Source: CAYQMF01 sp964418595
Lineage (GTDB): Bacteria > Planctomycetota > UBA1135 > UBA2386
DNA: 11,283 bases
Reading direction: 5' to 3'
Assembly: GCA_964418595.1 (NCBI GenBank)
Contig: CAYQMF010000167.1
Location: 1-11,283 of the forward strand
The position numbers and the translations under genes are program-made. Of this stretch, positions 1 to 5,421 are shown in pieces (positions within the stretch are counted from its first letter, which is position 1; every line of letters starts with the position of its first letter). Under the pieces are notes generated by a model. The model was not told where the DNA came from. It saw nothing but the letters and a program-made list of their open reading frames with translations, and did not search any database.

Positions 1-708
1 CGCAAACGACGCCCAGGCGATCACGACGGCGTACGGCAGGTCGCCCCGCCGCAGGGCGTGCAGGGCGGCGGCGCCGCGCTCCAGCAGGGGCGGCTTCACG
101 GGCAGGCGGCGCGTGATCGGCGCAGGTTGCGCGGCGCCGAGCCAGGCGGTTGCGGCCGCGGCGAGGAACGCCGGGTCAGCGCTGACCTGCCGGTAGTGGC
201 TGGCCTGTCGCCGGCACAGGGAGCTGTCGCCGTCGATGCCTTCGCGATCCCACAGCATCGTGCCCGGCACGCAGCCTTCGCCGATGTGCACCACAGGGAT
301 CCCGTGCGCGCGCGCCAGGAAGTGCACGAGGCGATGCAGCCCGGTGCGCGCCTCGTGCACGAGCACGAGATCGGGCGGGTCGAGATCGAGCAGGTGGAGG
401 ATCCCGGCGGCCTGCGCGCGCAGACGATCTGCGCGGCGCTGGAGTGTGCGCGCGCGCGGAGTGTCGATCCCGAGCAGACGGCAGTCGTGCCGGGCGAACT
501 CGGCGACGGGGATCTCCGGCCCCGCGCGCCCGCGCTCCGCCCGCGGCAGCAACTGCAGCGGAACCGACTGCGCCTGCCAGAACGCGGCGGCGGTCGGGTC
601 GGCGGCGAGCACGGCGATCCGATGTCCCCGCCGCTGGGCCAGGTCGGCCAGCCGGTCGTGGAAGTGGAACCTCCGGATCGTCGGGTCAGCGAAGAGAACG
701 TAGGACAC
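1..708 (-). CDS. Capsule-polysaccharide (KpsS/KpsC-like) protein, 3' end missing
   Basis: An open frame of 236 codons without a stop runs off the left edge, so the C-terminus is missing. I read the start as GTG at 708, giving an N-terminus of MSYVLFADPTI; the frame stays open upstream but offers no nearby ATG or GTG. Residues 2-38 look like a Rossmann-type strand-helix-strand (YVLFADP, then HRIAVLAADP). A second strand-helix unit at 112-141 (PDLVLVHEARTG, then GIPVVHIGEG) leads into residues 144-163, where E144, G145, P148-G149-T150, D154, G157 and S162-S163 match the E-G-x-P-x-T-x-D-x-G-x-S pattern I know from capsule polysaccharide biosynthesis proteins such as KpsS and KpsC. Those act at the cytoplasmic side of the inner membrane, adding or processing Kdo on the capsule lipid anchor. 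Family placement is by eye, and a generic GT-B glycosyltransferase is the alternative. There is no good SD, and an inverted repeat abuts the start. Confidence 0.72.
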   Translation of the reverse strand, partial: MSYVLFADPTIRRFHFHDRLADLAQRRGHRIAVLAADPTAAAFWQAQSVPLQLLPRAERGRAGPEIPVAEFARHDCRLLGIDTPRARTLQRRADRLRAQAAGILHLLDLDPPDLVLVHEARTGLHRLVHFLARAHGIPVVHIGEGCVPGTMLWDREGIDGDSSLCRRQASHYRQVSADPAFLAAAATAWLGAAQPAPITRRLPVKPPLLERGAAALHALRRGDLPYAVVIAWASFA

Positions 709-762
709 CCGATCGTGGATCGGACCCGCCGCGGCGCGCGCTGAACCGGCGCTGCCGCCGGT
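709..762. promoter_or_regulatory. Two inverted repeats in the divergent intergenic region
   Basis: The 105 bp between the two divergent starts (708 on minus, 814 on plus) contain two perfect inverted repeats. CCGATC (709-714) and GATCGG (718-723) flank a 3-base centre and touch the GTG start of the minus-strand gene. ACCGGC (745-750) and GCCGGT (757-762) flank a 6-base centre. Either could be a repressor operator or an RNA hairpin over the ribosome-binding region. Short GC-rich inverted repeats are frequent by chance at this composition, and I see no convincing promoter boxes here. Confidence 0.3.
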
Positions 763-813
763 CCCGGAACGAGACGTTGCGCGGCGTCGGGGCGGTGCCG
801 ACGATCCGCCGCG

Positions 814-2262
814 ATGTCGTCTTCGCCAGCAGCGTCGCCGCCCCGTCCGTCGGGCCGCTTCGACGCGGGCGTGGCGTTCCTGCTGGCGCTCGCGGTGCTC
901 TGGGCGCTGCGCCAGCACACGTTCTACAAGGACGATTCGCACGTCTACCTGTTGAGCATCCTGGAGGGCGACCTCACCCATCCCCACCACATGCTCTTCA
1001 AGCCGGCGGTCGTGCTGGCGCATCGCCTCCTCGCCCCCTGGTCGGTGTCGCTCTACGAGGCCGCGCTCGCCCTCGGTGCCGTTGGCACCGCGTTCGGCGT
1101 CGCGTGTGCGCTGGTGGCGTCGCGCTGGCTGGCGCTGCCGCGGTCGGCGGCCTGGATCGTCGCTGGGCTCGTGCTGTCGACGCCCGCCGTCCTGTTCTTC
1201 GGGACCGTGGTCGAAGTCCACGGCTCGTACTTCGGGTTCGCCGGCCTCACCTTCCTCGCCACCGCGGCGTTCGCGCGGCGACCGACGCCGGCGCGTGGCG
1301 CACTGCTCGGGCTCGCCGTCGCGGTCGCCTACATGGGACACGCGAGCGCCGCGCTCCTGCTGGCCCTGCTCGCACCGACGGCTTGCTTCCTCGCTGCCGA
1401 AGCGCGACCCGGCCGCTGGCGGAGCATGGTGCTCCCCGCGCTGGCCGCGGGCATCGCGCAGGCCCTGGCCGTGGCGCTCCTGCCGAGCCTCGGGCGTGCG
1501 TTCGGCCTCGGCGTCGACACCGCCGACGCCGCCCGCTACGTGCTCCGCGACGCGCTGGCCTTCGCCGGCGACCCGGCGCGCTGGGCCAGCACGATGTGGT
1601 ACGAGTGGATCGCGCCGTACGCCCCGATGAACCTGGTTGCCATCGCCGCGTGCTGGTCGCGCTTCCGGGTCGCCGCGCGCTGGCTGCTGGCGGCCGTCTG
1701 TCCGTACTACCTGCTCTGCGTGTTCCTGCTGCCGAGCGCCGAGTACGGCGCCTACCTGACGCCGTTCGCCTGGCCCCTCGCGCTCCTGGTGGTCCGGCTG
1801 GTGAACCTGCGCGTTGCGGCGCTCGTGGCGGTTGCGGGTGCGATCGGTAGCGTGACCTGGGTCAGCCGGCACGACGACCCCGAGCTCGCGCGGGCGTACG
1901 CGCGCGGCGTGCGCGAGGCTGCCGCCGGCCAGCCGCCGTTCCTCCTGCTGGGTGACCACGCCGATGCCAAGGCCTTCCTGATCGGTCTGCCCGACGCCGG
2001 GCAACTCGTGATCCTGCACGCGGGTGCGGTGCCGGCGGCGCAGTTCGAGGCGGTCATGGGCGGCCTCGTGCGCATCGTGGACGACGCCTTGCGGGCCGGT
2101 CGGACCGTGTTGTTGACCGCCGGCGCACGTTCGCTCCTGCAGCAGGTCCAGCCGAGCGGGGAGAAGGTCGTCCCGGCCTTGGCGGCGCGCTTCCGCCTCA
2201 CCCCGGTGCGCGCGCACGGGCCCGGTGCCAGCTTCGAGGGGGACCGCGTCGAAGCGCGCTGA
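814..2262 (+). CDS. Polytopic membrane protein, GT-C glycosyltransferase-like
   Basis: The protein has 482 residues. Hydrophobic segments appear at about 17-35, 64-105 (likely two), 112-132, 138-153, 163-195, 205-225, 271-282, 287-306, 313-331 and 333-349. A soluble tail of about 130 residues follows. The first extracytoplasmic loop carries F37-Y-K-D-D-S42 and further on HPHH (56-59). An EVHG motif at 134-137 recalls the E-V-Y/H segment after the second helix in GT-C type enzymes (PMT/ArnT/DUF2723-like), which transfer sugars from polyprenyl-phosphate donors outside the membrane. The acidic first loop fits that fold. The assignment is inference from topology and these motifs; a transporter or an uncharacterised membrane protein is possible. 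ATG 814 is the first good start, but no SD precedes it. The divergent neighbour also looks glycan-related, so both may serve envelope polysaccharide synthesis. Confidence 0.8.
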   Translation: MSSSPAASPPRPSGRFDAGVAFLLALAVLWALRQHTFYKDDSHVYLLSILEGDLTHPHHMLFKPAVVLAHRLLAPWSVSLYEAALALGAVGTAFGVACALVASRWLALPRSAAWIVAGLVLSTPAVLFFGTVVEVHGSYFGFAGLTFLATAAFARRPTPARGALLGLAVAVAYMGHASAALLLALLAPTACFLAAEARPGRWRSMVLPALAAGIAQALAVALLPSLGRAFGLGVDTADAARYVLRDALAFAGDPARWASTMWYEWIAPYAPMNLVAIAACWSRFRVAARWLLAAVCPYYLLCVFLLPSAEYGAYLTPFAWPLALLVVRLVNLRVAALVAVAGAIGSVTWVSRHDDPELARAYARGVREAAAGQPPFLLLGDHADAKAFLIGLPDAGQLVILHAGAVPAAQFEAVMGGLVRIVDDALRAGRTVLLTAGARSLLQQVQPSGEKVVPALAARFRLTPVRAHGPGASFEGDRVEAR

Positions 2263-2312
2263 TCCCACCGACTCGCCCGCGCAGAGAGAGGCCAGCGGCG
2301 CGGTTCGCAAGC

Positions 2313-2341
2313 TTGACGCCCAAGGGACCCCTGACGAGAAT
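2313..2341 (+). promoter_or_regulatory. Predicted sigma-70 promoter for glmU
   Basis: TTGACG (2313-2318, 5 of 6 to TTGACA) and GAGAAT (2336-2341, 4 of 6 to TATAAT) are separated by exactly 17 bases. It lies in the 124 bp between the membrane-protein stop and the glmU start. Transcription would begin at about 2347-2350, inside a run of six C, leaving a leader of about 37-40 nucleotides. No other site in this gap is as good. It is prediction only. Confidence 0.5.
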
Positions 2342-2344
2342 CCG

Positions 2345-2361
2345 CCCCCCTTTTTCCCCCC
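2345..2361. repeat. C6-T5-C6 homopyrimidine mirror repeat in the glmU leader
   Basis: Six C (2345-2350), five T (2351-2355) and six C (2356-2361) form a perfect 17-bp homopyrimidine-homopurine mirror repeat. Apart from a few G, pyrimidines continue up to the glmU ATG at 2387, so there is no purine-rich SD. Such mirror repeats can adopt triplex (H-DNA) structure, and the homopolymer runs lie where the predicted promoter would start transcription. Confidence 0.85.
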
Positions 2362-2386
2362 GCCCGTCCGGCCGCCTCCGCTCTCC

Positions 2387-3664
2387 ATGTCCCGCCCTCT
2401 CGCCGTCGTCGTGCTCGCCGCCGGGCTCGGCAAGCGCACCAGGCTCAGCATCCCCAAGGTGCTGCTGCCGCTGTGCGGCAGGACCCTGCTCGGCAGCGTG
2501 CTCGACCTGGTCGAGGCACTCGAACCCGATCGCACCGTGGTGGTGCTGCACCACCACAAGGACAAGGTCAGCAAGGCGATCGCCGATCGGCGCGGGATCG
2601 TGGTGGTCGATCAAGGCCAGCCGCGCGGCACCGGCCACGCGGTGCAGGTGGCCATGGCGGAGGCCCTCGCCGACTTCCGCGGCGACGTGATGGTGGTGTA
2701 CGGCGATACGCCGCTCATCACGCTCGACACGCTGCGCGCGCTGCGCGCGGCGAAGGGCGACGCCGGGGTGAGCCTGCTCACCGCGCACCCGCCGGTGGTG
2801 ACCGGCCTGGGTCGGATCCTGCGCGACGTGACCGGCGGGATCGTCGGGATCCGCGAGGAGCGCGACTGCTCCGACGCGGAGCGCGAGATCGACGAGATCA
2901 ACGCGGGGTTCTACTGCTTCGACTCCGAGCAGCTGCGCGGCGCGCTGGTCGGGCTCAGTGACGACAACGCCCAGGGCGAGCTGTACCTCACCGACACGGT
3001 GTCGACGCTGGTCGAAGGGCCGGGCGCGAACACCTACACGTCGGAGGACAGCGACGAGATCCTCGGCGTCAACTCGCTGGACGACCTCGCCACCGCGCGC
3101 GCGGCGATGCACGAGCGCATCCTGCTCGGACACCTGGCCAACGGCGTGCTGATCGTGGATCCCGCGACCACGTACATCGAGCACGGCGTCGTGATCGGTC
3201 GCGACACCCGGATCCTGCCCTGCACGGTGATCCAGCGGGGCTGCGTCATCGGCGAGGGTTGCGAAGTCGGCCCGTTCGCACACCTCCGCGGGGCGTCCCG
3301 CCTCGAGGACGGCGCCGAGATCGGCAACTTCGTCGAGGTGAAGAAGAGCGTGATCGGACGCGGCAGCAAGGCCAAGCACCTCGCGTACCTCGGCGACGCG
3401 ACCATCGGCGCCGGCGTCAACATCGGCTGCGGCACGATCACCGCCAACTACGACGGGAAGGCCAAGCACCAGACCCGGATCGAGGACGGCGCCTTCATCG
3501 GCAGCGGCACGGTGCTCGTTGCGCCCAGCACGGTCGGTCGCGAGGCGATGACCGGCGCCGGCGCCATCGTCACCCGCGGCGCGGAGATCCCCGCCGGCGA
3601 GGTGTGGGTGGGCGTGCCCGCCAGACCCCTGCGCAAGGGCAAACGCGCTACGGGAGAGGGGTGA
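2387..3664 (+). CDS. glmU: Bifunctional UDP-GlcNAc pyrophosphorylase / glucosamine-1-P acetyltransferase
   Basis: GlmU acetylates glucosamine-1-phosphate with acetyl-CoA and then uses UTP to make UDP-GlcNAc, the cytoplasmic precursor of peptidoglycan and LPS. The pyrophosphorylase half (about 1-230) shows LAAGLGKR (10-17) with P23-K24, RGTGHAVQ (80-87), YGDTPL with D107 as likely metal ligand, NAQGELYLTD (194-203) and GVN (227-229). The acetyltransferase half is a left-handed beta-helix with GNFVEVKK (313-320), KAKHLAYLGDA with the catalytic-type H331, and TITANYDGKAK (350-360). At 425 residues it is about 30 shorter than E. coli GlmU, and the gap falls in the helix before GPFAHLR (295-301). 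ATG 2387 is chosen because homology begins there; the frame is open upstream to 2225, but that stretch is proline-rich and crosses the predicted promoter. prs begins 3 bases after the stop. Confidence 0.96.
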   Translation: MSRPLAVVVLAAGLGKRTRLSIPKVLLPLCGRTLLGSVLDLVEALEPDRTVVVLHHHKDKVSKAIADRRGIVVVDQGQPRGTGHAVQVAMAEALADFRGDVMVVYGDTPLITLDTLRALRAAKGDAGVSLLTAHPPVVTGLGRILRDVTGGIVGIREERDCSDAEREIDEINAGFYCFDSEQLRGALVGLSDDNAQGELYLTDTVSTLVEGPGANTYTSEDSDEILGVNSLDDLATARAAMHERILLGHLANGVLIVDPATTYIEHGVVIGRDTRILPCTVIQRGCVIGEGCEVGPFAHLRGASRLEDGAEIGNFVEVKKSVIGRGSKAKHLAYLGDATIGAGVNIGCGTITANYDGKAKHQTRIEDGAFIGSGTVLVAPSTVGREAMTGAGAIVTRGAEIPAGEVWVGVPARPLRKGKRATGEG

Positions 3665-3666
3665 CC

Positions 3667-4629
3667 ATGCAGCGACGCGAACGACTCCGCGTGTTCTCCG
3701 GAACCGCGCACGACGACCTTGCGCGCGACATCAGCGCGCACATGGGCGTGCCGCTGGGCGAGGCGACCATCAAGCCGTTCCCCGACGGCGAGATCGACCT
3801 GAAGGTCGAGTGCGACGTGCGCGGCGCGGACGTGTTCGTCATCCAGCCGACCTGTCCGCCGGTCCACGACAACCTGTTCAAGCTGTTGTCGTTCGCCGAC
3901 TGTCTGCGCCGCGCGTCCGCCGACCGCATCACCGCGGTCGTGCCGTACTTCGGGTACGCGCGCAAGGACCGGAAGGACGAGGGCCGCGTGCCGATCAACG
4001 CCAAGCTCGTCGCCAACCTGATCACCGCGTCGGGCTACGACCGCGTGGTCGCCGTCGACCTGCACGCGGCGCAGATCCAGGGCTTCTTCGACCTGCCGGT
4101 CGACCACCTCTACGCGCGGCCGGTGATCATGGAGCACCTGCGCCAGCTCGACGTCGAGCGCCCGATCATCCTGTCGCCCGACGTCGGCGGTGTGAAGCTC
4201 GCGCGCGCCTACGCCAAGGACCTCGGCTGCGACATCGCCATCGTCGACAAGCGCCGCCTGTCCGGCGACACGACGGTGATCGAACACGTCGTCGGCACCG
4301 TCACCGACCGCGACGTGATCATCGTCGACGACATGGTGGCGACCGGCGGCTCGATCGCGGACGCGGCGCGCATCGCCAAGGAGCGCGGCGGCCGGAAGGT
4401 CTACATCGCCGCGTCGCACGCCGTGCTCGCCGGCAAGGCCGTCGAGAAGCTCAACGCCGCCCCGGTGGAGGGGATCATCTTCACCGACACCATCCCGCGG
4501 CACAAAGACCTCCAGCGCTGCACGATCGCCTCGATGGCGCCGCTGCTCGCCCGCGCCATCGATCGCATCCACCGCAACGAGAGCGTCAGCGTGCTCTTCG
4601 ACCAAAAGAACTCGAACAACGACCGCTAG
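3667..4629 (+). CDS. prs: Ribose-phosphate pyrophosphokinase (PRPP synthetase)
   Basis: This enzyme converts ribose-5-phosphate and ATP to PRPP and AMP, feeding purine, pyrimidine, NAD, histidine and tryptophan synthesis in the cytosol. The 320-residue product has the usual class I length. Visible signatures are FSGTAHDDLA near the N-terminus, KPFPDGEI, the ATP-loop region PYFGYARKDRK, AVDLHAAQIQGFFD, the flexible-loop KRRLSGDT, and the PRPP-binding loop VDDMVATGGS. ATG 3667 is preferred over the in-frame GTG at 3661 because the SD GGGAGAGG (3653-3660) sits 6 bases before the ATG but directly abuts the GTG. It follows glmU by 2 bases and precedes rplY by 10, a conserved bacterial gene order, so it is almost certainly co-transcribed with both. 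Confidence 0.97.
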   Translation: MQRRERLRVFSGTAHDDLARDISAHMGVPLGEATIKPFPDGEIDLKVECDVRGADVFVIQPTCPPVHDNLFKLLSFADCLRRASADRITAVVPYFGYARKDRKDEGRVPINAKLVANLITASGYDRVVAVDLHAAQIQGFFDLPVDHLYARPVIMEHLRQLDVERPIILSPDVGGVKLARAYAKDLGCDIAIVDKRRLSGDTTVIEHVVGTVTDRDVIIVDDMVATGGSIADAARIAKERGGRKVYIAASHAVLAGKAVEKLNAAPVEGIIFTDTIPRHKDLQRCTIASMAPLLARAIDRIHRNESVSVLFDQKNSNNDR

Positions 4630-4639
4630 GACCAGAACG

Positions 4640-5326
4640 ATGAAAGTTGCCAACCTCAACGCCGCCGTGCGCTCCAAGAGCGGCACCAATGCGAACCACC
4701 GCCTCCGCATGGAGGGCCGGATCCCCGCCGTGATCTACGGTCTCGACGGTGCCAACCAGTCCGTCTCCCTGGATGCGGCCGACTTCCAGTCGCACCTGCG
4801 CCACCATCACCGGGTCTTCCGGATCGAGATCGGGGGCAAGCAGGAAGCCGCCTACATGCAGGCCGTGCAGTGGAACTGCCTCACCGACGAGCCGATGCAC
4901 GTCGACTTCCTCCGCATCGACCTGACCAAGCCGATGCGGCTCGTGGTGGGCGTGACCTTCGTCGGGCACCCCAACGGGATCAGCCAGGGCGGCACCCTCA
5001 TCCGCGACCACCAGGAGATCGCCATCATGGCGCTGCCCGATGCGGTCCCGGAGTACATCGAGGTCAACGTCGACGCGCTGGAGCTCGACCAGCGGGTTCT
5101 CGCCAAGGAACTGAAGCTCCCGCCGGGGGTGACGCTCGACGTGCCGGGCGACATGGTCATCTGCCACGTCGGCATCATCCGCGTCCAGGAGGCGGCGCCG
5201 GCCGAGGCTCCGGCTGCGGCAGACGCTCCGGCGGAAGCCGCGGCGGCGGGGGAGAAGCCGAAGGAGGCCAAGGAGGAGGCGGAGGCCAAGCCCAAGGCGG
5301 AGGCCAAGCCGAAGGCGAAGGGCTAG
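4640..5326 (+). CDS. rplY: Large-subunit ribosomal protein bL25 (Ctc family)
   Basis: bL25 binds 5S rRNA in the large ribosomal subunit. The 228-residue protein is the long Ctc form. It has an N-terminal 5S-binding domain (about 1-95, with LRMEGRIPAVIYG and the conserved MHVDFLRID segment) and a C-terminal beta domain (about 96-190, ending near PGDMVICHVG). A low-complexity tail from about 193 is rich in Ala, Lys, Glu and Pro. Similar charged tails occur in other Ctc proteins, though their role is unclear. The SD AGGA (4628-4631) overlaps the prs stop and lies 8 bases before the ATG. It follows prs by 10 bases and precedes pth by 95 bases. Confidence 0.96.
   Translation: MKVANLNAAVRSKSGTNANHRLRMEGRIPAVIYGLDGANQSVSLDAADFQSHLRHHHRVFRIEIGGKQEAAYMQAVQWNCLTDEPMHVDFLRIDLTKPMRLVVGVTFVGHPNGISQGGTLIRDHQEIAIMALPDAVPEYIEVNVDALELDQRVLAKELKLPPGVTLDVPGDMVICHVGIIRVQEAAPAEAPAAADAPAEAAAAGEKPKEAKEEAEAKPKAEAKPKAKG
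5279..5314 (+). repeat. 18-bp direct duplication in the rplY tail
   Basis: Two adjacent 18-base copies (5279-5296 and 5297-5314) differ at one base and encode AEAKPK twice, followed by a partial copy. They sit in the K/A/E-rich tail of bL25 and probably reflect slippage or codon bias in a low-complexity segment. Confidence 0.75.
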
Positions 5327-5363
5327 CCGCCCGGAGCGGTCGCGCGAACCCGTGAAGATGCGC

Positions 5364-5392
5364 TTGGCACTTCGCGTGGGTCCCGCTATCTT
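5364..5392 (+). promoter_or_regulatory. Predicted sigma-70 promoter for pth-rpsF-rpsR-rplI
   Basis: TTGGCA (5364-5369, 5 of 6 to TTGACA) and TATCTT (5387-5392, 4 of 6 to TATAAT) are separated by exactly 17 bases in the 95-bp gap between rplY and pth. The first suitable purine downstream is G5398, six bases past the -10, which would give a 24-nucleotide leader with no SD before the pth ATG. It would allow pth and the ribosomal genes to be expressed apart from glmU. It is predicted from sequence only. Confidence 0.55.
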
Positions 5393-5421
5393 CCCCCGCC
5401 CTTCGCGATCGCCGATCCACC

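Noticed and set aside
772..803. Possible promoter TTGCGC ... GACGAT before the membrane-protein gene
   Set aside because: Each box matches the consensus at only three positions, no better than expected by chance.
96..920. Alternative minus-strand frame with an ATG at 920 across the left-edge gene
   Set aside because: Its translation is Arg/Ser/Pro/Ala-rich low complexity, whereas the frame starting at GTG 708 gives a natural Rossmann-like sequence with a capsule-family motif.
2225..2386. N-terminal extension of GlmU by 54 codons
   Set aside because: The extension is proline-rich, crosses the predicted promoter and overlaps the previous gene; GlmU homology begins exactly at ATG 2387.
3661..3666. 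GTG at 3661 as the prs start
   Set aside because: The SD would be directly adjacent to it; the same SD is correctly spaced for ATG 3667.
3448..4710. 420-codon open frame on the minus strand opposite prs
   Set aside because: It lies antisense to a clear PRPP synthetase and has shadow-type composition without a family signature.
5327..5339. Stem CCGC/GCGG after rplY as a terminator
   Set aside because: The stem is only four pairs and is not followed by a U-run.
5366..5382. TGGCAC resembling a sigma-54 -24 element before pth
   Set aside because: No GC-containing -12 element (TTGC type) lies at the required distance, while a sigma-70 pair with a 17-base spacer fits the same region.
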